This document shows positions 15,770-23,819 of a stretch of DNA of 64,000 bases, piece after piece. Numbering within the stretch: position 1 is the stretch's first letter; every line of letters starts with the position of its first letter. Origin of the DNA: Paractinoplanes rishiriensis (lineage in GTDB: Bacteria; Actinomycetota; Actinomycetes; Mycobacteriales; Micromonosporaceae); assembly GCF_016862375.1 (NCBI RefSeq), contig NZ_BOMV01000023.1, positions 54,724 to 118,723 on the forward strand. Reading direction: 5' to 3'. A program made the translations under genes and the position numbers. The notes under the pieces were generated by a model. The model was not told where the DNA came from. It ran no database searches and saw only the letters and a program-made list of their open reading frames with translations.

Positions 15770-17605
15770 TCAGGCCGCGCGCAGGCCCGTGATCAGCCAG
15801 TCCACGACGCCGAGGGCCGCTTCCAGATAGCGGCGGCCCGCCGCGACATCCGCCGGTGGCGGGCGGTGTTCCCGGGCCACCTCGGCCGCCGCCCGCACCG
15901 CCGGCAGGCCCGGCACTCCCCAGTGCTGGGCCTCGTCGAGCACCCGGGCGGCGCCGGTCTCCCGGCCACCCGTGCGCAGGGCCTGGTAGCGCAGCGCGTC
16001 CACCGCGAACTTCGTGGCCATCCATGCCTCGCGCAGCACGTCCGCGCCCGGCGGGTTCGGGTCGGTGATGCGGGTCCACAGCACCGCGCGGGCGTTCTGC
16101 GCCCACATCCGGGCCTCGGCGGCGGCGGCCTCCGGTGCCGGGAAGTCGATCGGGCAGTCCGCGCCGAGCACCACCCGGCGTTCGGCGCACAGCCGGGCCG
16201 CGATCAGCGGCGAGTCGGCCAGGTCGGCGGCGGTGGTCACGTTCACCCGCAGGGTCGGCAGGCCCTCGTGCAACTGCCGGGCCAGGCTGCGCCAGCGCGG
16301 CGCCGAGGGGTCGGCCGCCACCAGCACGGTCAGGTCGATGTCGCTGAACCGGGAGGTCACCGCGGGGTCCAGCGACGAACCGGTGAGGCTGGCCCAGAGC
16401 ACCCCGGGCACCTCTGCCAGCCGCTCCCGCAGCCACCCGGTCACCTCGTCGGTCGCGAGCACGGCCGGCGGCTGGAACGGGCGGGGCACGACCGGCGCTG
16501 TCTCGTCCAGGCTGTCGAGGCGGTGCAGGCGCACCGGCACCGGACGCCCGAGCACCCGGCGCACGGCCGCGACCAGTACCGCACCCTCGGCGGCCGGCAG
16601 CGGCCCGGCCGCCGCGTATTCCACCACCGCGCCGTCGTCGCCGCCGGTCACCCGTACGGCATCCACCTCGAGCGCCGCGGTCAGCTTCTCGAACTCCACC
16701 CGGTTGACCGGCCGGCCGGCGATGCCGATCGTCACGTTGCCCGGCCGGGTCGAGGTCAGGCGCAGCAGCGGCTCGCCGCACCCGCACCCGGGCTCCGCCC
16801 ACTCGCCGCGGTCGCCGGTGCGGTAGCGGATCAGCGGCATGGCCCGGTTTAGCAGCGGTGTCACCAGGATGTCGCCGTCCACCACCTCGACCGCGACGCT
16901 GCCGGTCGGGTGGTATCCGCCGGTCTCCGGGCAGGACGTCGCCGCGGTACCGGCCTCGGCGAGCGTGTAGGTCGCCAAGACCCGGGTGGTGAGTCCGGCC
17001 GCCGCGGCCTGCCGGATCTCCGGGCCGACCGTCTCGCCGGAGAGCACCACGGCCAGCGGCGAGGGCGCCGGACCGCCGATCCCCCGCAGCCGGTCGAGCA
17101 GCAGCGCGAGTACGGATGGCATGGCCGTGACGACCTGGCCGTCGAGCCGGCTCAGCGCTGCGCGGAAGTCGGCGTCGGGCAACTGCCAGAGCCGGCTGAG
17201 GTTCCACTTCGCCAGCACCGCACCCGGATACCAGGGCGACGGCACGGCCACCGAGGATGCCGACCGGTGCAGGGTCAGGTGCAGCACGTCGCGTTCGTCC
17301 CAGGCCGTCTCCGGGCCGAGCGTCCGGTCCAGCAGTTCGGCCAGCTCGCCCAGTTCCTGTCGCTGCGCCGACGGGTCGAGCACGACGGACAGCGGTTCGC
17401 CGGTGGTGCCGGTGGTGCGGATCCGCTTCCAGGTGCGCGGGTCACCCTCGGTGGACCACAGCCGGGCGGCCGCGACGCGGATCTCCGGGCGGGTCAGGAT
17501 CGGCACGCGCGTCAGGTCGAACGGCGGTTCCGGGATCCGGTCCTGATAGAACGGCACGGCGCGGCGGGCATCGGCGAGCAGCCCGGTCAGTTCATCGTTG
17601 ACCAC
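15770..17605 (-). CDS. CapK/PaaK-like adenylate-forming domain fused to Pol-beta-type nucleotidyltransferase
   Basis: A 611-residue two-domain protein, GTG start 4 bp after the preceding stop. Residues 1 to about 395 form a phenylacetate-CoA-ligase-like (PaaK/CapK) adenylation domain: phosphate loop TTGTTGEPL (64-72), acyl-adenylate motif RYRTGDRGEW, and the CGCGEP knuckle seen in PaaK relatives. From about 396 on there is a nucleotidyltransferase fold with GSSLDP (409-414) and SDIDLTVLV, giving the catalytic D422 and D424, followed by an all-helical C-terminus as in AadA-like enzymes. I know of no characterised enzyme with this architecture. It is the last gene of a coupled trio with a TIR-STAND protein, so it may make or modify a nucleotide or adenylate signal; that is speculation. 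Confidence 0.78.
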   Translation of the reverse strand: MVNDELTGLLADARRAVPFYQDRIPEPPFDLTRVPILTRPEIRVAAARLWSTEGDPRTWKRIRTTGTTGEPLSVVLDPSAQRQELGELAELLDRTLGPETAWDERDVLHLTLHRSASSVAVPSPWYPGAVLAKWNLSRLWQLPDADFRAALSRLDGQVVTAMPSVLALLLDRLRGIGGPAPSPLAVVLSGETVGPEIRQAAAAGLTTRVLATYTLAEAGTAATSCPETGGYHPTGSVAVEVVDGDILVTPLLNRAMPLIRYRTGDRGEWAEPGCGCGEPLLRLTSTRPGNVTIGIAGRPVNRVEFEKLTAALEVDAVRVTGGDDGAVVEYAAAGPLPAAEGAVLVAAVRRVLGRPVPVRLHRLDSLDETAPVVPRPFQPPAVLATDEVTGWLRERLAEVPGVLWASLTGSSLDPAVTSRFSDIDLTVLVAADPSAPRWRSLARQLHEGLPTLRVNVTTAADLADSPLIAARLCAERRVVLGADCPIDFPAPEAAAAEARMWAQNARAVLWTRITDPNPPGADVLREAWMATKFAVDALRYQALRTGGRETGAARVLDEAQHWGVPGLPAVRAAAEVAREHRPPPADVAAGRRYLEAALGVVDWLITGLRAA

Positions 17606-17609
17606 GTGT

Positions 17610-18020
17610 TCAGCCCGCGGACATGTCCGGGAATTCGGCGTCCACGCCGGCCATGTACCGGTCCAGGTCGGCGACGTCGTGTCCGGTCGTCACCCAGAAC
17701 GACCGCAACTCCTCCTCCGAGTCGCGCATGGCCTGGCCCGACTCGTAGAACCACTTGTAGCGCTGCCGCTCCCGCCGGTACCGGAACATTGCCCGGAGCC
17801 GGTCGAGCTCGGCCGGCACACCGCCGTCCTGTTGCCACCCCTCGGTCAGCGCCGCGGGCATGGCGTTGCTCCGGTCGTCCCACTGGCGGATCGCGCCGGC
17901 CAGCAGGAAGGCGGTCTGATCGCTGAGCGCGGCGGGCAACACCTCCAGCACGGCGCGGACCAGCCGCTCCGGAAGGTCCCGATCCCGCAACAGCCGCTCC
18001 ATCGGGTGCTTTTTCGCCAT
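17610..18020 (-). CDS. Conserved-looking small protein of unknown function in the TIR-STAND cassette
   Basis: A 136-residue hydrophilic protein, not recognised. It looks mainly alpha-helical, with an Arg- and aromatic-rich middle (FRYRRERQRYKWFYESG) and an acidic C-terminus; there is no signal peptide, membrane helix or Cys cluster. ATG at 18020 is preferred over GTG at 18023 because the GGGAGGA ribosome binding site then lies at a 5 bp spacing. The start overlaps the TGA of the TIR-STAND gene by one base (TGATG), and its stop is 4 bp before the next start. It could be an adaptor, a substrate or an inhibitor of its neighbours; nothing in the sequence decides. Confidence 0.7.
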   Translation of the reverse strand: MAKKHPMERLLRDRDLPERLVRAVLEVLPAALSDQTAFLLAGAIRQWDDRSNAMPAALTEGWQQDGGVPAELDRLRAMFRYRRERQRYKWFYESGQAMRDSEEELRSFWVTTGHDVADLDRYMAGVDAEFPDMSAG

Positions 18021-20350
18021 CACGATCCTCCCGTCCGTCGGTAGCCCAGCGCCGGTACCCGGCGGCTGATGCGGTCGGCCATCGCCTCCAGAATCACCGT
18101 GATCGACGTGTCCGGAGTGGCGATCCGGGCGCCGCGCAGCGCCGTCTCGCGCGCCTCGGCCAGCCGGTCCTGGCTCTCCAGCACGACGGTCAGGTTGAGC
18201 AGCGTACGGGCTAGCTCCGGACGGAAGTCACCCGCCTCCAGTTCCTCGATGACGCGGCGTAGCCGCCGCTCAGCCACCTCGGCTCCGTCCAGGTGCGACT
18301 CGCACACGGCCAGACTGGACTCGATCTCCAGACGCTGCTTGGTGTCGCCGATCTCCTCGGCGATCGCGAGCGCCTCCCGGTAGGGCGGCGCGGCCAGCGC
18401 GTAGTCGTGACGGCCCAGGTGCAGGTGGCCGAGGAGCTTGAAAACAATCAGGAGACCGTACGCGTTGTCGTTGGCCCGGTGCAGTTCGAGTGCCTCGGTC
18501 AGGTCGGCCTGCGCCGCCTCGGCATCGCGCTCCAGGTGGTTGAGGAAACCCCGGTGGCTCAGATATTCGGCACGGCGCTGCGGCGCGGACCGGTCGATGA
18601 CGCCGGCCACCTCGTGCAGGGTCTCCCAGGCGCCGGAGAAGTCGCGGCTCTGCGAGAGCTTGCGGATCAGCCGCAACCGGTAGTCGATCCGGTCGCCGGT
18701 GACGCCGGCCCGGTCGGCCGCGGTCACCCGCAGGCGCAGCAACAGCAGGTACTCCTTCCAGCGGCCGTGCAGGTTGAGCCGTTCCAGCAGCGGCTCGGTG
18801 CACAGGCCGGTGACCGATTCCCAGTCCTCATCGGCCGCGGCCCGGGCCACGACCGCCGCGTAGACCACGGCCAGGACGTCGGCGGAGCAGCCGGGGTCGG
18901 CGGCCGCCGCGGCGAGCGCGGCCCGCACCTCGGCGACCGCACCGGCGCGCTCGTCCGGATGCGTACGGTCAATGGCGTCAGCGACGAGGGCCGGAACCTC
19001 CACGGTGTCCGCAACCAGATGCACCAGGCAGCGATCGACCAGCCGGGCCAGCGACTCGCCGAACGTCGCGGGCAGCGGCACCGCCGCGGCCAGCAGGCCG
19101 GCCACCGGCGCACCGGCCACCACGTCGGCGAGCGCGAGCATCCGCAGGTCGTCCGGGTCGAGCCCGGCCACCAGTCCCGCGGCCAGGTCGGGCGGCGCGG
19201 CCCGGGCCAGCGAGGCGGCCAGCAGGCTGGCCGGGGTGGTGCGGGCCAGGCCGAGCAGGGCCCGCAACGAGATCGGGTACGAGAGAAGCGCGGGCCGGAT
19301 CTCCCGGGCCAGCCGGTCCGGCTCCAGATCGAGCCGGAACAGCCGCGCGTAATGCTCGATGAAAGCGACGCTCTCGGCCTCGCTCAACGGCGGCACGGCG
19401 ACCGCGTGCAACGGCAGAACCGGCTCGGGCCGCCGGTCCGCCGTGATCACCACGGTCGCCCGGCAGCCGCCCGCGAGCTGCTCCAGCACGGCCGCCGCCC
19501 AGTCACCGGGCGCCAGCCGCAGCCCGTCGAGCACCAGCACCACGTCCCGGCTCGCGTACTCGGCGATCCGGTCCCGCAGCAGGTCGAGCAGCGGCCCCTT
19601 GTCGGTGCCCGGGGCCAGAAAGCCGAGCGCCCAGGTGCTGTCGGCCGCGGACGTCGGCGCGGCCGGCACGGCGACCACCTCCCGGCCGTCCTCGGCGACC
19701 AGTTCCTCGACGACGTGGCAGGCCGCCACGGTCTTGCCCATCCCCGCGAGCCCGTGCAGCACGATCGGCATCGGCGCCGCCCGGTACGCGTCGAGCGCCT
19801 CGTCGACGACCCGCGACCGCCGCCAGGTGATCGTCTCGACGCCGAGCGCCGGCCGGATCTTCGGCCCTTCGGTCGCGACCGGCATACCGTGGCCGGGCGC
19901 CTCGGCCGTGGCCGCCGCACCGCGTCCCGGCGCCTCGCCGCGGATGCCGGCCAGCAGCCGCCGCATACCTTCCGGATCGTCGGCCGTCTCAAAGGTGCAC
20001 GCCGTGTACCGCCGCAGGAACCGGGGCAGGTTCTCCGGTTTCGGCTCGGTGCCCGGCAGGAACACCGGGATCACCCGGTAGCCCCGGCTGCTGACCCGCT
20101 CCTCGATGGCGCTGCGCAGTTCCTCGTTCTGCCACGGCCCGAGCCCCTGCGGCCCGATCAGCACGGCACACACGGTGCTGCGCCCGAGCGCCGACTCGAG
20201 CCCCTCCTGCCAGGCGTCCCCCGGCACCAGCTCCCACCGGTCCAGGAAGGGCTTCACCCTCGCGGCCACCAGCTGGTCGGCGATCCGCTCGACCGCCGCC
20301 GCGTCACTGCGCCGATAGCTGAGGAACACGTCGTACGAAGTGGACGCCAC
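18020..20350 (-). CDS. TIR domain - STAND NTPase - TPR protein
   Basis: A 776-residue multidomain protein starting at GTG 20350. Residues 1-135 are a TIR domain: SYDVFLSYRRSD, then FLDRWELVPGDAW, and WQNEEL in which E77 sits at the position of the catalytic Glu of TIR NADases (W-x3-E). Residues 175-460 are a STAND NTPase with Walker A HGLAGMGKT (199-207) and Walker B VVLVLDGL (270-277). The C-terminal third (about 480-760) has TPR-like helical repeats, for example the region around YREALAIAEEIGD. Such proteins act as oligomerising sensors whose TIR end cleaves NAD, often in phage defence. Here it leads a coupled three-gene operon and diverges from ubiA across 64 bp. Confidence 0.87.
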   Translation of the reverse strand: MASTSYDVFLSYRRSDAAAVERIADQLVAARVKPFLDRWELVPGDAWQEGLESALGRSTVCAVLIGPQGLGPWQNEELRSAIEERVSSRGYRVIPVFLPGTEPKPENLPRFLRRYTACTFETADDPEGMRRLLAGIRGEAPGRGAAATAEAPGHGMPVATEGPKIRPALGVETITWRRSRVVDEALDAYRAAPMPIVLHGLAGMGKTVAACHVVEELVAEDGREVVAVPAAPTSAADSTWALGFLAPGTDKGPLLDLLRDRIAEYASRDVVLVLDGLRLAPGDWAAAVLEQLAGGCRATVVITADRRPEPVLPLHAVAVPPLSEAESVAFIEHYARLFRLDLEPDRLAREIRPALLSYPISLRALLGLARTTPASLLAASLARAAPPDLAAGLVAGLDPDDLRMLALADVVAGAPVAGLLAAAVPLPATFGESLARLVDRCLVHLVADTVEVPALVADAIDRTHPDERAGAVAEVRAALAAAAADPGCSADVLAVVYAAVVARAAADEDWESVTGLCTEPLLERLNLHGRWKEYLLLLRLRVTAADRAGVTGDRIDYRLRLIRKLSQSRDFSGAWETLHEVAGVIDRSAPQRRAEYLSHRGFLNHLERDAEAAQADLTEALELHRANDNAYGLLIVFKLLGHLHLGRHDYALAAPPYREALAIAEEIGDTKQRLEIESSLAVCESHLDGAEVAERRLRRVIEELEAGDFRPELARTLLNLTVVLESQDRLAEARETALRGARIATPDTSITVILEAMADRISRRVPALGYRRTGGS

Positions 20351-20414
20351 TCACCGGATGCTACCGCCGGGACCTCTCAGGGCGGACACAGCGATCACCG
20401 CCGATGATGGTCGA

Positions 20415-21296
20415 ATGACGGCGGTGCGGGAACGACCCACGGCTCTGCTGGTGCTGGTATCGAGACCCTGGTTCTGGCCGGTGTCCTGGGTGCCGGCCTA
20501 TCTGGGCACGGTCCTGGCCGGCCACGCCTGGCTGCCGGCCCCGGAAGACCTGCCCAGAGCGCTGGCCGCGCTGCTGGTGCTGGGCCCGCTGATCTGGGGC
20601 GCGGTGCTGGCCCAGAACGACCTGCACGACCTGCGCAGCGACCGGGCCAACCCGCGCAAGGCCACCGCCCCGCTGGTCACCGGCGCCGTAACCGAACAGC
20701 GGCTGCGCGTCTGGTACCGCGCCATCGCGGCGGCCGCCATCCTGGTAGCCCTCTTCGTCGGCCCGCTGTTCGTCCTGGGCGTGGCGGGCGTGCTGCTGCT
20801 CGGCTGGGCCTACAGCGTGCCGCCGCTGCGCCTGAAGACCCGCCCCGGCTGGGACGTAGCGGTGAACGCCCTGGTGGTAGGCGTGGTGTCCCCCGCCGCC
20901 GGCTGGGCGATCACCCGGCCGCCGTGGGAGTTCCCGTGGCAGTTCGGCCTGATCGGCCTGCTGTTCGCCGCCGCCCTCTACGTCCCCACCACGGTCACCG
21001 ACCTGGCCGCCGACACGGGCGCCGGCGACACCACGTTCGCGGTCCGCTTCGGCGCGCGGCCGGCCTGGTGGCTAGGCGTGGCCCTGTGGTCGGCCGCCCT
21101 GGCGATCGCCCTGCTGTGCGCCTGGTCAGACACGGTGGTGCCCCGCTCGACGTTCGTACCCCAGCTGTTCACCGTCCCGGTCCTGATTGCCGGATATGCC
21201 CTGCTGACCCGCAACCCGAGCATCCCGAAAATGGCCGCGGTGTCAGTCCTGTTCGGCATCCCGACGGTGGGTTTCGCCCTCGCCTACATAGGCTGA
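20415..21296 (+). CDS. UbiA-family prenyltransferase
   Basis: A 293-residue membrane protein with about eight helices. Both Asp-rich Mg-diphosphate motifs are present: NDLHDLRSDRANPRKATAPL in the second helix region and DLAADTGAGDTTFAVRFG later. The family joins a prenyl diphosphate to an aromatic or other ring acceptor in the membrane. ATG at 20415 gives the family N-terminus; the longer frame from 20340 overlaps the divergent TIR-STAND gene. There are no menaquinone, carotenoid or haem neighbours, so the acceptor is unknown. A hairpin at 21352-21382 probably ends the transcript. Confidence 0.9.
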   Translation: MTAVRERPTALLVLVSRPWFWPVSWVPAYLGTVLAGHAWLPAPEDLPRALAALLVLGPLIWGAVLAQNDLHDLRSDRANPRKATAPLVTGAVTEQRLRVWYRAIAAAAILVALFVGPLFVLGVAGVLLLGWAYSVPPLRLKTRPGWDVAVNALVVGVVSPAAGWAITRPPWEFPWQFGLIGLLFAAALYVPTTVTDLAADTGAGDTTFAVRFGARPAWWLGVALWSAALAIALLCAWSDTVVPRSTFVPQLFTVPVLIAGYALLTRNPSIPKMAAVSVLFGIPTVGFALAYIG

Positions 21297-21351
21297 CCGC
21301 CACCGCGACCGCCCGCCGCCACCGACCGCCGCGCACTAGCGGCCATATAAC

Positions 21352-21382
21352 GGGAGGGCTCCCACATCGTGGATGCCCTCCC
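21352..21382 (+). terminator. Hairpin downstream of the UbiA gene
   Basis: Stem GGGAGGGC (21352-21359) pairs with GCCCTCCC (21375-21382), with an inner CCAC/GTGG stem around a 3 bp loop. It lies 56 bp after the ubiA-family stop. There is no long T-run, as is common in high-GC actinobacteria. Confidence 0.6.
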
Positions 21383-21759
21383 ATTGGATAGATTTCGCGT
21401 CTCACATTCCGAGATTCTCACCTCCACAAAGCGCGCATTTAGGGCGCCACGCGGCGGTCATGTGGAATCCGCGTCGGTGGATGATGCGAAATCGACGAGT
21501 TTGACCCGGCTTGGTGGCGGGACGTTGCAACGGCCCTTCCGTCGGAATGGGGCGGGGCGGGAGCGGGCGGCGGCTTTCGGCGTGGGCCCGCCCGGCGGGC
21601 GCGGGCGGGGCGGTAGTGGCTACGGCCCGGGCGCTGCACCGTCGGCGGGCCGCCGCTGCTGGTGGGGGCCCTTCGCGCGTATCTCCGATTAGTTCTTGGG
21701 GTTGTCTTCGTATTTACCTCGGGCGTGCCGAGACGCGGGGCGCGGAAGTGAGGTCGGGG
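21383..21759. other. Gene-free stretch with relatively AT-rich first part
   Basis: The first 130 bp are less GC-rich than the surroundings and could hold the promoter for the DinB-like gene; the rest is G-rich. Open frames here have poor composition and no family resemblance. I see no convincing gene or RNA. Confidence 0.5.
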
Positions 21760-22380
21760 ATGGCTGACGAGGTTCGGGCTGCGGTGGTGGCTGAGCGGAC
21801 GGAGCTGGTGCAGATGCTGGCGGGGCTGACGCCGGAGCAGTGGGCGGCACCCTCACTGTGTGCGGGGTGGCGGGTTCGGGAGGTCGTGGCGCACATCACG
21901 ATGCCCTATCGGATGGGGCTGCCTCAGTTCCTCGGCGGGATGGTTCGAGCCAGGGGGAACTTCAACCGGATGGCGGACCGGGTGGCTCGGCGGGACACCG
22001 GGCGGTTCAGTGATGCGGAGTTGCTCGGGTCGCTGCGGGACAACGTGGCGCATCAGTGGCAGCCGCCGGGGGGTGGGCCGGTGGGGGCGCTGTCGCACGA
22101 TCTCATTCACGGGCTGGACATCTCGGTGGCGCTCGGGGTGGCGCGGCGGCCGCCGGTGGAGCGGGTCGGGATGATTCTGGCGGCGGCGGACGGCAGGAAC
22201 CTGCGGTACTTCGGGGTGGATCTGTCGGGGGTGCGGCTGGAGGCCACTGACCTGGACTTCCGGATGGGGGCGGGGGCTCCGCTGCGCGGCGCCGCGCAGG
22301 ATCTGCTGCTCATCGTCTGCGGGCGGCGGGTGCCGGCTTCCCGATTGGAGGGTACGGCGGCCGGGCGGTTCACCGGCTGA
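21760..22380 (+). CDS. DinB/maleylpyruvate isomerase N-terminal-like protein
   Basis: A 206-residue protein from ATG at 21760, with GGTCGGGG just upstream. It has the signature of mycothiol-dependent maleylpyruvate isomerase N-terminal domains (TIGR03083-type): ERTELVQMLAGLTPEQW, then LCAGWRVREVVAHIT, where the His is one of the metal ligands, and HDLIHGLDIS with further His residues. The family forms four-helix bundles binding a divalent metal and often uses mycothiol; most actinobacterial members have no assigned substrate. A Ser/Thr kinase gene follows 58 bp downstream on the same strand; a functional link is unproven. Confidence 0.8.
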   Translation: MADEVRAAVVAERTELVQMLAGLTPEQWAAPSLCAGWRVREVVAHITMPYRMGLPQFLGGMVRARGNFNRMADRVARRDTGRFSDAELLGSLRDNVAHQWQPPGGGPVGALSHDLIHGLDISVALGVARRPPVERVGMILAAADGRNLRYFGVDLSGVRLEATDLDFRMGAGAPLRGAAQDLLLIVCGRRVPASRLEGTAAGRFTG

Positions 22381-22438
22381 GCAGGGGCCCGGCTGAACTG
22401 GGGCGTAGTGCGGGCGCCCGATGGGTAGTGGGGTAGCC

Positions 22439-23815
22439 ATGCCACACCCTGGAGAAGTACTCGGCGACCGCTACCGGCTGGACGACCGGATCGCGGCCGG
22501 CGGCATGGGCGAGGTCTGGCAGGCCACCGACACCGTGCTCGGCCGCGACGTCGCGGTGAAGACGTTGCACGCGGAGAGGGCCGGCGATCCGGGCTTCCAG
22601 ACCCGGTTCAAGCATGAGGCGCGGGCCATGGCGGTCCTGCACCACCCGGGCGTGGCCGACGTGTACGACTACGGGCAGAGCGGCCCGGACGCGTACATCG
22701 TGATGGCGCACGTCCAGGGTGAGGCGCTCAACCACCGGATCGCCGAGCGTGGCCGGCTCACCCCGGCCGAGACCATGTCGATCGTGGCGCAGGCCGGACG
22801 GGCGCTGGAGGCCGCGCACCAGGCCGGCATCGTGCACCGGGACGTGAAGCCGGGCAACCTGATCATCCAGCCGGACGGGACCGTGGTGCTGGTCGACTTC
22901 GGGGTGGCCCGGTCATCCGAGTCGGCGGCCCTGACCGGCGCCAAGGAGGTGGTCGGGACCGCCCTCTACATCGCGCCCGAGCAGGTGTCCAAGGAGACCA
23001 CCGGGCCGTCGGCCGACATCTACGCGCTGGGCTGCGTCGCCTACCACTGCCTGACCGGGCACCCGCCGTTCCTCGGCGAAAGCCCGATCATGGTGGCGTT
23101 GCAGCACGTCCAGGACGAGCCGCCGGTGCTGCCGGACGACGTGCCACCGGCGGTGCGCACCCTGGTGATGACCGCGATGGCCAAGGATCCGGCGGAACGC
23201 TTCTCGTCCGCGGCCGTGATGGCCGCCGCGGCGGAGAACGCCATGACCACGGTCGGTGACACGACCGCGATCCTCGCCACGGTGCCGGCCCGAGCGCCGT
23301 CGCCCGGCACCGGTACGTCGGTGCTGCCCGCCATCGAGACCTTCGACGGCGGCGGCCGCAAACGGAAACTGCTGCTCGCCACGCTGGCGATGGCGATCCT
23401 CGCTACCGGCTTCGCGGTGCTGTTCCTGGCCAACCCGGGCGGCATCTTCCCGGGCGGCGAGCCGGCCGAGTCGGCCACCCTGCCGCCCAGCGCCGGGGCG
23501 TCCGTGAAGCCCACCTCGACCGGCCAGCAGCGGCGGACCGAGGAGAACAACGAACGCCGCGGCACGCCCGCGGCCACCCCGAGCCGCTCGCCCAGCCCGG
23601 CGGCGCCGCAGACCGCGACCCAGGCGACCACCCCGCCGGACGACGACGCGACGACCGCCACCACGGAGCCCGAGCAGACGCAGACCACCACCCAGGCCCC
23701 CGCCCCCACCGAGCCCACCACGGGCGGCGAGGACCAGGGTGAGGACAACAGCGGGCCCGGTGGCGGCGGCGGTGAGGAGGAGCCGGCCGACGTCGCGGCG
23801 ACGCCGGCCGGCTGA
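22439..23815 (+). CDS. Membrane-bound Ser/Thr protein kinase (PknB-like)
   Basis: A 458-residue Hanks-type kinase. Gly-rich loop GGMGEVW (22-27), catalytic Lys41 in VAVKTL, catalytic loop HRDVKPGNL, activation start VDFGVARS, and APE-equivalent APEQ are all intact, so it should be active. One membrane helix (about 306-328, after a KRK stop-transfer cluster) leads to an extracytoplasmic tail of about 130 residues made of Thr, Pro, Ser and Glu, ending in a Gly/Glu-rich run. No PASTA repeats are present, so the usual peptidoglycan-sensing module is replaced by a low-complexity tail. ATG at 22439 is used; the GTAGCC before it is a weak site. Convergent with the propeller gene. Confidence 0.92.
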   Translation: MPHPGEVLGDRYRLDDRIAAGGMGEVWQATDTVLGRDVAVKTLHAERAGDPGFQTRFKHEARAMAVLHHPGVADVYDYGQSGPDAYIVMAHVQGEALNHRIAERGRLTPAETMSIVAQAGRALEAAHQAGIVHRDVKPGNLIIQPDGTVVLVDFGVARSSESAALTGAKEVVGTALYIAPEQVSKETTGPSADIYALGCVAYHCLTGHPPFLGESPIMVALQHVQDEPPVLPDDVPPAVRTLVMTAMAKDPAERFSSAAVMAAAAENAMTTVGDTTAILATVPARAPSPGTGTSVLPAIETFDGGGRKRKLLLATLAMAILATGFAVLFLANPGGIFPGGEPAESATLPPSAGASVKPTSTGQQRRTEENNERRGTPAATPSRSPSPAAPQTATQATTPPDDDATTATTEPEQTQTTTQAPAPTEPTTGGEDQGEDNSGPGGGGGEEEPADVAATPAG

Positions 23816-23819
23816 CCCC

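Noticed and set aside
14262..17207. 981-codon minus-strand frame across the MFS and the adenylation/nucleotidyltransferase genes
   Set aside because: It runs through two recognisable genes in another frame and is Gly/Arg-rich noise caused by high GC.
21369..21692. 107-codon frame in the gap after the UbiA gene
   Set aside because: Its start lies in the terminator hairpin, and the composition shifts to Gly/Arg-rich noise.
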